From contig NZ_JAYKTT020000023.1 of NCBI RefSeq assembly GCF_038404745.2, forward strand, positions 318,557 to 382,556: 64,000 nucleotides of DNA. The letters are read 5' to 3'. A program made the position numbers and the translations under genes. This stretch comes from Chlorogloeopsis sp038404745. GTDB taxonomy: Bacteria; Cyanobacteriota; Cyanobacteriia; Cyanobacteriales; Nostocaceae. Each line of letters opens with the position of its first letter. Within the stretch, counting starts at the first letter, position 1. Shown one piece after another: positions 1 through 9,058 of this stretch. Under the pieces are notes generated by a model. That model was not told the origin of the DNA. It was given only the letters and a program-made list of their open reading frames with translations, and did not search any database.

Positions 1-1369
1 CAGTGGAAGTGGGGCTAATATAGTCCTGCTTGACTTTTACCTTACCATCTTTCTCTTCAACTTGCTCTTCCGGCATTGAGGTTAGATTAACGCCAAAAGT
101 GGGACGTTTTGGTAGCCAAGTATCAAAGAAGTGAATGGGAAAGTTACTGCAAATTCCCCCATCACTAAACCAATTAATTTGAAGATCTTTTGGCTCAAGC
201 TGAACTGGTTTTTGAATCGCAGCTGAGATATCTGCACATTTGTTGGGCTTAATGGTGTATAGTGGCACAGCGCTGAGTAATACAGGAAAGCTCAAACTCA
301 TGCGTGTAGCTACAATAACTGGCAGATCATCCGCTTCAGGAAAAAAATAATAACCTGGAGGTGGAGCGATAACGCTTGCTTCAGTGTTCTTAAAGCGTTT
401 CAAGTAATTTAAAATCTGTTTAGGAAAAAGCTTTTTAAAGTCATCTTCCTTAAACAGGAATATTTGCTCCTCAAATGGCAAAACATAAGGTAGATTTTGG
501 CTGAGGTTAGAAGTCACCATGCGGAGCGTAATGTTATCTTCTTCGCCAAGCAACGGTCGCCTCAAATCGCCAAAAGTCAAAGGTTCTTTCCTGATTGCAA
601 TCCCAGCCAAGTTGTTGAGCCAATTATTGAGCCAGTCAGTCAAAACGGTTGGGTCTTCCTGGTCAAGATCATCTTTTCTACCTGTGCAGATTCCAAGCAA
701 GTTTTCAGGCACTTTTCGGGTCAAGATGAAGCCCAGATAAATTACACCTGCAACTAGTGCTCCTAACCAAGCAAAGAGTAGGAGGAAAATTATTCTCCAA
801 GCTGACACGGAACCACCCATCAGAAATGCTAGCAAGTATGCTAGGTCTGCACCTAGCAAAGCACCAACAAAAGAAATGAAAGGAGCGTGATGCCATAGCG
901 AGGATGTCAATTGCAGAATGAATTGCCAAATACTTTGGGGTGTAGAAGGTTCCGCTCTCTTGTATCCAAATATCAGGTAATAAGCTAAAGCTCTTACTGG
1001 TTGATTATTTTGTATCTCTCGAAACAATTTGTACCAAAAAGTTAAGGGAGGCTGCAAAAGGGAACGATTACTGATGAAATCAAGTAGAACGTTCATCAGT
1101 GGACGTGTTGTTTGAGAAGGCTGGAACAAATCCCGTAGGAACGTTCCTTTACTAAGTTGGTCTTGTAAATCTTTCAACTTGTCAAAGCCGTTCTGTTCTC
1201 GTCCGTATTCTGCTGCTGCCACAGCAGCAGCAGAAATCGCGCCAGCAGAGGTTCCCCCTATATTTCTAAAGCGGTATCTGTTCTTAAGTCTTAGCACAAG
1301 GGATGGATAAACAATTCCACTGGTGATGCCCCCTTTCATAACCAGATCGCATTCTTTAAGTTTATTCAT
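1..1369 (-). CDS. patatin-like phospholipase family protein with internal membrane segments (C-terminus outside window)
   Basis: This frame is open from an ATG at 1369 to the window edge (about 456 codons, no stop). The N-terminus shows a glycine-rich oxyanion-type stretch (KGGITSG), then the nucleophile elbow GGTSAGA (Ser near residue 40); SDGG near residue 400 supplies the catalytic Asp. This Ser-Asp dyad defines patatin-family acyl hydrolases acting on phospholipids or related esters. Between them, at about residues 156-215, are two strongly hydrophobic segments, so the enzyme is probably membrane anchored. AAGGAAG a few bases before the ATG is a good ribosome binding site. Homology is inferred from motifs only, and the substrate is unknown. 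Confidence 0.8.
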   Translation of the reverse strand, partial: MNKLKECDLVMKGGITSGIVYPSLVLRLKNRYRFRNIGGTSAGAISAAAVAAAEYGREQNGFDKLKDLQDQLSKGTFLRDLFQPSQTTRPLMNVLLDFISNRSLLQPPLTFWYKLFREIQNNQPVRALAYYLIFGYKRAEPSTPQSIWQFILQLTSSLWHHAPFISFVGALLGADLAYLLAFLMGGSVSAWRIIFLLLFAWLGALVAGVIYLGFILTRKVPENLLGICTGRKDDLDQEDPTVLTDWLNNWLNNLAGIAIRKEPLTFGDLRRPLLGEEDNITLRMVTSNLSQNLPYVLPFEEQIFLFKEDDFKKLFPKQILNYLKRFKNTEASVIAPPPGYYFFPEADDLPVIVATRMSLSFPVLLSAVPLYTIKPNKCADISAAIQKPVQLEPKDLQINWFSDGGICSNFPIHFFDTWLPKRPTFGVNLTSMPEEQVEEKDGKVKVKQDYISPTST

Positions 1370-1959
1370 TTTTATACTTCCTTATGATATATGGAAGGAA
1401 AATTTTCCAAATAAATTGTTAGAGTAGTTTTTCGTCCAACTAAAACAGTTTAAAAATTTTACTAACTACATCAAAAAAAGGTAATATTCTACCTGCTTTC
1501 CAAACTGCTCTAACCTTTGTTGATGCTGATTTTTAACAAGCCAACGCTGGAACATTCTATCAGACTAATCCAAAGCGCTTAAGCGCAGTTATAAGTCTTA
1601 TCTGCTTATACATCAGTTCGTTTCAGTACTGTATCAAAATGTCCCTTTAATGTGCTCTTTTTATGATTAGTCTTGATTAGCTCAAACGTTCTGACAAATA
1701 TCAATTAATTTCTATCCTTGATTTTTGCAAAATAATACCTATAGCAATCCTATTTTAGTTGTGAAAATCATTGGGCTTCAGTTCCCTGACTTCTTTAAGA
1801 AGTCGGGGAGCTTTTTGTTCACGAATGATTTAGGACTGCTATATAATCTAAATATTAGATAAACCTGACAGCAATGAATGCAATAGTTTAAGCTTCTTAA
1901 ATAAACAGCGTTGTATTATCAGCTATCAGTTTCATCAAGGTGAGCAGATTTGCTCTAAA
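1370..1959. other. intergenic region, 590 bp
   Basis: AT-rich spacer between the patatin gene start and the 3' end of the carotenoid oxygenase gene. The only structure I see is the hairpin repeat at 1783-1809. No convincing open frame or RNA gene. Confidence 0.6.
1783..1809. repeat. dispersed hairpin repeat, copy 1 (CCCTGACTTCTT / AAGAAGTCGGGG)
   Basis: Inverted repeat with one G-T mismatch, followed on the + strand by CTTTTT. It belongs to the same family as 4930-4962, 14522-14554, 39212-39240 and 62811-62843. It lies 3' of the carotenoid oxygenase gene and may act as a transcription terminator. Confidence 0.75.
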
Positions 1960-3396
1960 CTAAGCTGATTTCCAAGTACCGTGAAAGCTGTGGGGAATCA
2001 CACTAGGTAATTCCAACTTGCAAACAGGTTCTTCGTCTAATTTATCCGCGTCAAATACCCAAACTTCACTTCGATCGGAATTACCGTCATATACAACCGT
2101 TAAAATCCAACCTTGTTCAGGGTTTTCGGAATCTGCTGCATAAATGGGTTCTGAGGGATAGCGATTTTCACCCAAGCCTGCTTCGGTAAGGCTTTCGGTT
2201 TCGTAGTCGTAACGAGCGATCGCTCCTAACAAATCTGTTGCTATATCTGCATCTTGCCGGAGTACAGATAAATAAGTATAACGCCAAGGTTGTCCCACTT
2301 GCGACTGCTGAACTACTGGAAACTCACACTTGCGATTACAAACTTCCTCCATTGCCGTTACTTTGCCAGTTTCTGGATTGAGACGCAATCGCCACAGCGT
2401 TCCTTTTGCGACTGTGTGAGTCTCACCAGTTGCAACTTCTCGAAGATACTCATTAGTTTGATCGAAGTCTGAATATCGAATTAAATCCAGCATCACCAAG
2501 CCGTCGTTATCCACACAACCATTACCAAAATGCCACTGGAACCAAGGATCAGTTTCACCACGACTTACTAAGGACAAAGTTTCGCGATCAAAAACTAGAA
2601 TTTGAGTTCCTAACTGCGGTTGCCAAGCTAGAGCCTCACTGAAAGTAATTAAACCAAGTAAAGCTGGCAGCATTTTCAGACGCATTGGTGGCATGAAAAA
2701 CACCAAATGCCGTTCAGTTAAAACAAAATCATGTACTACAGAGTACCGATCTAACTTATAAGCTGATTTCTGTACTATTTTGCCAGTGCGATCGCTCTTA
2801 TAAAGATTCAACTGCACCTCACTGCCAATGCTGATGCCAAAGTTAAATATTTCACCAGTGTGCGGATCGCGTTTGTAATGAGCAGAATAGGGTAATTTAT
2901 CATTCAACCCACCTAAATCATCCAATCCCTTAGTTTCAAGATTTTGCAAATCGAGCGCAGAAGGTTTGGTTGCTTCCCACAAGGCTAACAGTTTATCTGG
3001 TAAAGCTAACACAGATGTATTGGCTGCGTTTTTTATTTGTTGGTTCCACCGCTTCCAAATCGCCCCTGGTGGATGCATCCCATAAACACCATAAAGGAAC
3101 CTATCTGCCTTTGTTTCCGCTTGGTATTCAGAAGTTTGTACATAACGATACACTCCCGTTGCTCCTGCATCAGTAAAATGCACGGCAAGTACCGCTCCAT
3201 CTCCATCAAACCAGTGTCCCACACGCATACCACCCCGCTCTAACCGTGCCGGGCCGTTGCGGTAAAGTGTACCTCGTAAACCTGGGGGTATTTTACCAGA
3301 TAGAACTGATAGGGGAGTAAGAGGAAATTCTTCAGCAGGTTTAGCGATCGCTCCTGCCCAAGTTGTTTTTCTTAATCTTTCGTTAACTATAACCAT
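1960..3396 (-). CDS. carotenoid oxygenase (carotenoid cleavage dioxygenase family)
   Basis: A 478-residue protein of the RPE65/CCD family: seven-bladed propeller enzymes with non-heme iron that cleave carotenoids or apocarotenoids oxidatively. The four iron-binding histidines can be placed: SAHYKRDPHTGE, SVVHDFVL, WHFGNGC and, near the C-terminus, PHSFHGTW. The length is normal for cyanobacterial members. The N-terminus has no signal peptide, so it is probably soluble or peripherally membrane bound. The ATG at 3396 is the only sensible start. It is transcribed alone and divergently from the neighbouring phosphatase-like gene. Whether it makes retinal or an ionone-type product cannot be told from sequence. 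Confidence 0.9.
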   Translation of the reverse strand: MVIVNERLRKTTWAGAIAKPAEEFPLTPLSVLSGKIPPGLRGTLYRNGPARLERGGMRVGHWFDGDGAVLAVHFTDAGATGVYRYVQTSEYQAETKADRFLYGVYGMHPPGAIWKRWNQQIKNAANTSVLALPDKLLALWEATKPSALDLQNLETKGLDDLGGLNDKLPYSAHYKRDPHTGEIFNFGISIGSEVQLNLYKSDRTGKIVQKSAYKLDRYSVVHDFVLTERHLVFFMPPMRLKMLPALLGLITFSEALAWQPQLGTQILVFDRETLSLVSRGETDPWFQWHFGNGCVDNDGLVMLDLIRYSDFDQTNEYLREVATGETHTVAKGTLWRLRLNPETGKVTAMEEVCNRKCEFPVVQQSQVGQPWRYTYLSVLRQDADIATDLLGAIARYDYETESLTEAGLGENRYPSEPIYAADSENPEQGWILTVVYDGNSDRSEVWVFDADKLDEEPVCKLELPSVIPHSFHGTWKSA

Positions 3397-3419
3397 AGAA
3401 AATTCTTGTGAATGTATTA

Positions 3420-3535
3420 GGGGCTAGGGGCAAAGAAGAGGACAAGGAGCAGGGGAGCAGAGGGGAAGAATTCTTCTCCGTGTCACCGTGTCCCCGCATC
3501 CTCTTCCCAATTCCCGATACCCAGTAGCTAATCTA
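3420..3535. repeat. GC-rich dispersed repeat tract (GTGTCACCGTGTCCCC type)
   Basis: A run of purine-rich then pyrimidine-rich words such as GAGGACAAGGAG and CCGTGTCACCGTGTCCCC, flanking AGGGGAAGAATTCTTCTCC. The same vocabulary recurs near 8838-9035, 13490-13560, 26040-26070, 43126-43175 and 58970-59030, and inside ppsA near 41130-41205. Noncoding. Confidence 0.6.
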
Positions 3536-3572
3536 ATATTGTTATATTTTTGTAACATTATAATCATCAGCC

Positions 3573-4919
3573 ATGATACAGAAGATTAATAAAAAATTCA
3601 TCGCTATAGTAATTTTTGCCTTATCAGCCTTACTAGCTTGCACACCACAAATCCAAGTACAAGGCAACGCCAATTTTCACCAAGGAAATGTGATATTGAT
3701 TCACCCAGATGGTACAAGCGCATCTCACTGGGGTGCGGCGCGGATGCTTTACCTTGGCCCGGATGGTAGGCTGAATTGGGATCGGATGTCTAATCTTGCC
3801 GTTTATTTGGGACACATGAAAAATCAACTTACTGCCACTTCTAACGGGGGTGCAGTAACTCACGCTAAGGGAGTGAAAGTAAACGCTGATTCCTACGGTT
3901 TAGATGATAAGGGTAAAGCTGTAGTAGCTGCCTCTGGGAAACCTCAAACAATTATGGAAGAAGCTGTAGCCGCGAAAAAAGGAACGGCTATCATCAACTC
4001 TGGTATTATCCTCGAACCAGGAACAGGGGCATTTTCTGCCAAGACTACAAGTCGGCTTCAATTTGCAGAAATTACCAAACAAATTGTTGAGTCTGGGGTA
4101 GATGTGATCTTGGGAGGTGGAGAGGTATGGTATCTTCCGAAAGGAACTGTTGGTAGACACGCCACAGCTACACAAACTCGACGAGAAGATGGACTTAATT
4201 TGATCGAACTGGCTCAAAAGAAGGGTTACTCTGTTGTTTATACTCGTGATGAATTATTGAAGTTACCAGGAAATACTAAAAAAGTATTGGGGATTTTTGC
4301 CGCCGACGATACTTATAACGATGCACCAGAAGAAGAGTTAAAAAAGCAGAATTTGCCGCTATATGTGCCGACTGCGCCGACAGCAGCCGAAATGTTACAA
4401 GCAACTTTAAAGATTGTGTCATCTAATCCCAATGGTTTTTTTATAGTTCTGGAAGAAGAAGGTAGTGATAACTTCTGCAACTTTAATAATGCAGTTGGTT
4501 GTATAGAAGCAGTCAAACGCGCCGATGATGCTGTGGGTGTGGCAATGAAGTTTATTGAGAAAAATCCCAATACTTTATTGGTAACAGCAGCAGATAGCGA
4601 TGCTGGTGGATTAGAAGTGGTGGGAGTTACAGAAAAAGATTTTCCTTTAGATAAGCCTTTACCTGCAAAAGGAGCGAATGGCGCACCCTGGGATGGTAAA
4701 GATGGCACTGCTACTTTACCGTTTGTTTCTGCACCAGACAATCAAGGAAAGCGCTTTCCTTTTGCGATCGCTTGGGCGGGTTTTGGTGATTTTACTGGTT
4801 CTATTGTTGCTAAAACGCATGGCTTAAATGCAGATCTACTGCCAAATACTGTGGATAATACTGGTATTTATCAGCTGATGTACCAAACTCTGTTCGGAAA
4901 GAAATTACCAAAATCATAA
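3573..4919 (+). CDS. alkaline-phosphatase-fold lipoprotein with a degenerate active site
   Basis: A 448-residue protein with an N-terminal lipoprotein signal (hydrophobic segment ending LLAC). The PhoA fold is recognisable: HPDGTSASHWGA carries the first metal Asp, DVILGGGEVWYLP is a family signature, and PGTGAF fits the Mg-binding Thr region. Key residues differ from E. coli PhoA, however. The DS nucleophile motif reads TSNGGAVTHAKGVK, the zinc-ligand His equivalents are Asn in SDNFCNFNN, the DH motif is DS in TAADSDAGG, and the last zinc His is not evident. It may be a non-catalytic relative or use a different metal set. Monocistronic, with a terminator-like hairpin right after the stop. 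Confidence 0.85.
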   Translation: MIQKINKKFIAIVIFALSALLACTPQIQVQGNANFHQGNVILIHPDGTSASHWGAARMLYLGPDGRLNWDRMSNLAVYLGHMKNQLTATSNGGAVTHAKGVKVNADSYGLDDKGKAVVAASGKPQTIMEEAVAAKKGTAIINSGIILEPGTGAFSAKTTSRLQFAEITKQIVESGVDVILGGGEVWYLPKGTVGRHATATQTRREDGLNLIELAQKKGYSVVYTRDELLKLPGNTKKVLGIFAADDTYNDAPEEELKKQNLPLYVPTAPTAAEMLQATLKIVSSNPNGFFIVLEEEGSDNFCNFNNAVGCIEAVKRADDAVGVAMKFIEKNPNTLLVTAADSDAGGLEVVGVTEKDFPLDKPLPAKGANGAPWDGKDGTATLPFVSAPDNQGKRFPFAIAWAGFGDFTGSIVAKTHGLNADLLPNTVDNTGIYQLMYQTLFGKKLPKS

Positions 4920-4929
4920 TTCGCATTAT

Positions 4930-4962
4930 AGATCCCCGATTTTTTCAAAAAGTCGGGGATCT
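4930..4962. terminator. bidirectional terminator-like hairpin (dispersed repeat copy 2)
   Basis: AGATCCCCGATTTTT and AAAAAGTCGGGGATCT form a near-perfect stem with a 2-nt loop between two convergent genes. It overlaps the stop codon of the NACHT gene (4961-4963), so it could end transcription from both sides. Confidence 0.8.
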
Positions 4963-7294
4963 AGCTGATGCTGTTCGCGAAAACAACACTCTCAACTAAA
5001 AATAAAGTTTTCTCTATTGATTTAATTGTAGAATTGGCGACATTACTAGCATGATTTAGACAATCTAGTAGCAACTTATTCGCATCCCAATACTGCTGTA
5101 GTAATTGCCACTCCTTTTCGTTGAATTGCCAATCCTGACAAATTTGGCGATCGCTAACTATTAAATTTTGCAACTTAAGAGTCCATGTTTCTCCATTCGC
5201 TTGCCACCACTCTTTAAGAGCGATTTTATCTGCGTAGGAATATGGAAGTTCGCTTTGCAGTTGTTGCAGTGATTTCTCTAAAGATGGATATTCTTGTAAT
5301 AGATCCTGCAAATCAAGAGCAAGCTTGATCGTAGATAAGCGCTGGCAGAAAATATTATCGCTCATCTTCAGACTGACACCAAGAGCATGAACTAAAGCCA
5401 AGTCTAAAGCTAAATCAACAGTTAATTTCCCTGTGAGGTGACGATCCAAAGAAACAGACAAAGTTTGGTTTTTGGCAAGAGGGTGATCAATGGGAAGATT
5501 GAGGGTAAAGTAAAAAGCACGTATACTAGCAGGATGATACGATGCACTAATAGTTGAAGATTTTTGTTCTAACCAAATTAAAAAATTATATAGTTTTAAA
5601 TTTGAGTTAGCTAAGGTATCAATTTGTTGCTTCATTAACAGTAACAATTCATCAGCTGGTTGGAGCATACCTGCTGTTAGTAAAAAAACTTCTCGCCAGC
5701 GTTTCTCCCCCATTTGTATCACAAATTCTAGTAGTGTTTTAGAATTGGCATTGCTAACAATTTCCCTGGCTGTCAAATATTCTTGAAAAGTCAAATGAGA
5801 AAAAGAATAAATACCCCGTGCCTGTTCTAGTAATATTCCATGTTGGGCTTCAATAGCTTTTAAAACAGCACCACTATCAATTTGTAAAGCTTCTACATCT
5901 ATTGGTTCAAGAGACAACTGACGTAGATAACTAGTAATTAGTTGTTGTATTTTATTTTCTGAGAAAAAGTAGTTTCCTTGAGCAAAAGTAATTGATGCTA
6001 AATAACAGAGTAATTTGATTTTGTGTGATAAAGACAAATTGCGATAAACTTCATCTCTTTTAATACCTCTTGCTTCATCCCAACGTACTAACAGTAATTC
6101 TAATGCTTGTTTGTAAAGTTCCAAGCGTAAGGTAGGAAAGTCTCCTAAAAATTGAAATACTAAGCAAGTTAAGTTGAGTAAAACTGGTATAGTTGCTAAT
6201 TCAAGAATTTGCCGATTTTCTGGCAATTCTAATTTATTTATAAAATTATTGGCTTTAGCTCTTCCTTCCCAAAAAGAATTTTTAGCGACTGCTACAAACC
6301 ACTTATCAACAAATGCTCTAATTTGTAATAGGTTAAAATCAGCAATCTCAACTTCTGTGAATCCTTTAAATTTATACTGAAAAGCTGCTAAACGACAAGT
6401 GATAATAATTTTATTTCTGTAATATTTTTCATTAAAGTTCCGAATTTCTCGAAATATTTTATCATGGTCTATATGTGTGACCTCATCTAAGCCATCTAGT
6501 AAAATTAGTGCTTTTCCGTGAGTAAGTATTGTCAAAACCTCTGTTTGAGAAATTCCACAATCACTAAATTCTTGATTGATATAATCAAATAAACTAATTT
6601 GATTGGTATTGCCACTATCTTCAGCAAAATTTTTTAAATTTATAAAAATTGGTAGAAAATCGTGTTGAAAATTTTTCCGTGCGCAACGAAGTGCTATTGA
6701 TTGTAAAAAAGTCGTTTTTCCGGAACCCGGTTTTCCTAGTATCAACAACTTAGAATATTTTGAAATAGCTTCTAAGCCAGTTACTCTGTGTTGATATATT
6801 TGCTCGCAGTTAGAACTGTTAGAATTATTTAAGTATAGACTTTGTAAGTTATTAATTTCTAACCATCTTTGATTAGTAATTTCCTCAAAAATGTTGACTT
6901 CTACATAAAGGTCATCTAATCCGATAGGTCGAGAAATATCTAAAAGATGTAAAGTGCCACACTGAGCTTGAATTTTTTCTTGGTGAGCAAGCCTTGCCTT
7001 TCGCACCAAATAATCGATATCTAAAGAATTTTCTGGTACATTTTCAATAGATACTGATTCTTTTTCACTAATAGTATTTTCAACTATTTCTTTGGAATTG
7101 ATTCCCAAAACTCGACAAATTTCATGAAAGACTTGACGGTCAACAGGTTGACCTGTAAAGAACTTCCAAATTGGTTGACGAGTATCTAAACCTACTTCTC
7201 CAGCCAGACGTTTTTGCGTCAGTTTTTTACGCTTAAAAGCCTGTTTAGCCCTTCTTATACCCTCAGCTGACGCTTTAAGCGATCGCTTTGCCAT
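4961..7294 (-). CDS. NACHT-domain NTPase with N-terminal helix-turn-helix (STAND protein, possible defence NTPase)
   Basis: A 777-residue protein. The first ~60 residues are basic and resemble a helix-turn-helix (KLTQKRLAGEVGLDTRQPIWKF). The NACHT ATPase follows: P-loop GKPGSGKTT near residue 188, Walker B LILLDGLDEV near 263, and the helical HLTFQEYLTAREIV segment around 520. The C-terminal ~250 residues are helical and unassigned. Bacterial NACHT proteins are STAND-type sensors, several with demonstrated anti-phage activity; I infer that role here. The open frame extends upstream to a TTG at 7333, but ATG 7294 (MAKRSLKAS) fits the domain better. No obvious effector nuclease or protease is adjacent. 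Confidence 0.85.
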   Translation of the reverse strand: MAKRSLKASAEGIRRAKQAFKRKKLTQKRLAGEVGLDTRQPIWKFFTGQPVDRQVFHEICRVLGINSKEIVENTISEKESVSIENVPENSLDIDYLVRKARLAHQEKIQAQCGTLHLLDISRPIGLDDLYVEVNIFEEITNQRWLEINNLQSLYLNNSNSSNCEQIYQHRVTGLEAISKYSKLLILGKPGSGKTTFLQSIALRCARKNFQHDFLPIFINLKNFAEDSGNTNQISLFDYINQEFSDCGISQTEVLTILTHGKALILLDGLDEVTHIDHDKIFREIRNFNEKYYRNKIIITCRLAAFQYKFKGFTEVEIADFNLLQIRAFVDKWFVAVAKNSFWEGRAKANNFINKLELPENRQILELATIPVLLNLTCLVFQFLGDFPTLRLELYKQALELLLVRWDEARGIKRDEVYRNLSLSHKIKLLCYLASITFAQGNYFFSENKIQQLITSYLRQLSLEPIDVEALQIDSGAVLKAIEAQHGILLEQARGIYSFSHLTFQEYLTAREIVSNANSKTLLEFVIQMGEKRWREVFLLTAGMLQPADELLLLMKQQIDTLANSNLKLYNFLIWLEQKSSTISASYHPASIRAFYFTLNLPIDHPLAKNQTLSVSLDRHLTGKLTVDLALDLALVHALGVSLKMSDNIFCQRLSTIKLALDLQDLLQEYPSLEKSLQQLQSELPYSYADKIALKEWWQANGETWTLKLQNLIVSDRQICQDWQFNEKEWQLLQQYWDANKLLLDCLNHASNVANSTIKSIEKTLFLVESVVFANSIS

Positions 7295-7729
7295 AGTTTT
7301 GAGAACAATCTCTATACTGAATAAGCTATACAATAAATTATACTTAACATAAATCTAAAATCAAGTTTTAAGAAAGCTAAAATCAAGCTTAAATGATGTT
7401 ATGTAAGCAAAATCACATAGTAATCTAGAAAAAATATACAAAATCTTAGGCTAACTCCATACATCTACAATTTGGATCATTCACTGATTGTGCAAGAATA
7501 TTCTCTGTTGCGTAATCTGCTGAAAATTTGCAGTGAATCCAATAGGGCGATGGCTGCGTTTGAGTTTATTCAAAGAATCTTGAGTTTTTTTAGCAATACT
7601 CGCTGCAATTGCAAATATAATGATCATACTCTGATAATAGTTATCATTAACGATAAAAATCTAATCAAACCCGTAAAAATGAACTTGTCTTGATTGGGCG
7701 CAATCTAGACGAAGCTAAACTCAGAGAGG
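7295..7729. other. intergenic region between NACHT and WD40 genes
   Basis: A 435-bp AT-rich spacer between divergent genes. A TTG-started frame here (7472-7693) has no protein-like features and I do not accept it. The notable content is the Zur-like palindrome at 7632-7646. Confidence 0.6.
7632..7646. promoter_or_regulatory. putative Zur (FurB) box upstream of the WD40 gene
   Basis: TGATAATAGTTATCA is a 7-1-7 inverted repeat with one mismatched position, very close to the known cyanobacterial Zur consensus TGATAATnATTATCA. It is centred about 90 bp before the WD40 start codon. Because znuABC lies just beyond, with a second such site, Zur (zinc) rather than Fur (iron) is the better assignment. 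Confidence 0.7.
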
Positions 7730-8824
7730 ATGTCGGGCGTGTCTAGTTTAAAAAACAACAACCAAGGCGACTTTCAAATTTCTTGGCAAAAGTCGCTCTT
7801 AGATTATGTGACAGCAATTAGTTGGTCACCTGATGGTACAGCCTTAGCTGTCAGTTCCGCTGCTGGTGAGGTAGCGTTATTAATTGTGGAAACGCAAGAA
7901 CTCACATACCTACAAAGTAGCTGTGGACTGTCAATTGATTGCCTGTCTTTTTCCAAAGATGGACGATTTCTTGCAGTTGGGGGACAGGATGGGCAGGTAA
8001 AAGTCTGGGATTTACTTGGGGAAAAACCCGAATTAGTTACCACTTTGAAAAATGCTCCTGCTTGGGTTGACCGCATGGCGTGGAGTCCTACTCAAAATCA
8101 ATTAGCCTTTAGCTTAGGGCGCAATGTGCAAGTCTGGGATGTAGATGTTGGTGATATTGCCACAAATCTCAATTTTGACAACTCTTCAGTGCTAGATCTA
8201 ACTTGGCATCCCGATGGTCAACGCTTAACAGTGGCAGGCTACCAAGAAGTTAAAATTTGGAACAGCCAAGACTGGAAAGACGATCCATATCTACTAATGA
8301 TTGGTTCCGCAAGTGTGGCGATCGCCTGGTCAGGTGATGGTAAATACATTGCCTCCGGTAATATAGATAGGACAATCACCGTTCTAGAGTGGGACAATCC
8401 AGAACCTTGGGTAATGCGTGGCTTTCCTGGAAAAATTCGTAAATTGGTATGGTCAGAAGTACCAAGTAAGATAGGTGCTCCTGTGTTAGCTGCTGCCAGC
8501 ATGGAAGGTGTTGTAGTCTGGGAAAAGCATGAGGATGAATCGATTGGATGGGAAGGGCGAGTTTTGCCAAAACATGAAAGTGTAGTGCAATCTCTGCAAT
8601 TTCAACCTCACAGTCTCTTACTAGCCTCTGCTGGGGAAGATGGCTGGGTTTGTCTGTGGCAACGTGCGAAAAAACTAGCCCAAGTTCTCAATGAAGGCGT
8701 GGATGGTTTTTCTTGCCTATCGTGGCATCCCCAAGGGCATCAACTAGCTGCTGGGGGACAAAGTGGCGAACTGCTAATTTGGACAAAAGGTTCGCGCGGT
8801 CAAGGATTTGGACGCCGTTCTTGA
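7730..8824 (+). CDS. WD40 repeat protein, probably zinc-regulated
   Basis: A 364-residue protein made of about seven WD40-type blades (ISWSPDGTALAVSS, GGQDGQVKVWDL, LTWHPDGQRL, LASAGEDGWVCLWQ, LSWHPQGHQLAAGG), predicting a single cytoplasmic beta-propeller with no enzymatic domain. There is no signal peptide or membrane segment. The AGAGAGG ribosome binding site abuts the ATG at 7730, so the GTG at 7739 (codon 4) has better spacing and may be the true start. The gene has its own Zur-like box and converges on znuB, so a job in the zinc response (scaffold or chaperone) is inferred, not shown. Confidence 0.85.
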   Translation: MSGVSSLKNNNQGDFQISWQKSLLDYVTAISWSPDGTALAVSSAAGEVALLIVETQELTYLQSSCGLSIDCLSFSKDGRFLAVGGQDGQVKVWDLLGEKPELVTTLKNAPAWVDRMAWSPTQNQLAFSLGRNVQVWDVDVGDIATNLNFDNSSVLDLTWHPDGQRLTVAGYQEVKIWNSQDWKDDPYLLMIGSASVAIAWSGDGKYIASGNIDRTITVLEWDNPEPWVMRGFPGKIRKLVWSEVPSKIGAPVLAAASMEGVVVWEKHEDESIGWEGRVLPKHESVVQSLQFQPHSLLLASAGEDGWVCLWQRAKKLAQVLNEGVDGFSCLSWHPQGHQLAAGGQSGELLIWTKGSRGQGFGRRS

Positions 8825-8829
8825 GCGAG

Positions 8830-9035
8830 GGGGTAGGGTGTGGGGGAAAGAGGACACGGGGACACAGTGACACGGGGAAATCTGAATAGCATTCTTGCCC
8901 CAAGTCTTGTTGTCTCCCCTTCTCCTCGTCCTAATTTGAGCCTGGTAACGAGAGCTAAACTCCTGATTTTTCCTTACTCAGTTATTATTAACATCTCTTT
9001 GCGTCCCCGCGTCCCTACCTCTCCGTGTCAGCCTA
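8830..9035. repeat. GC-rich dispersed repeat tract between convergent genes
   Basis: Contains GGGGGAAAGAGGACACGGGG and, on the other side, GTCCCCGCGTCCCTACCTC, giving long imperfect inverted repeats. Same repeat vocabulary as 3420-3535. It separates the WD40 gene from znuB. Confidence 0.55.
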
Positions 9036-9058
9036 TATGAGTAAGTTTTTAAGTCCAA

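Noticed and set aside
7472..7693. 73-codon TTG-started frame
   Set aside because: Runs through the Zur-like operator, has no ribosome site and no protein-like pattern.
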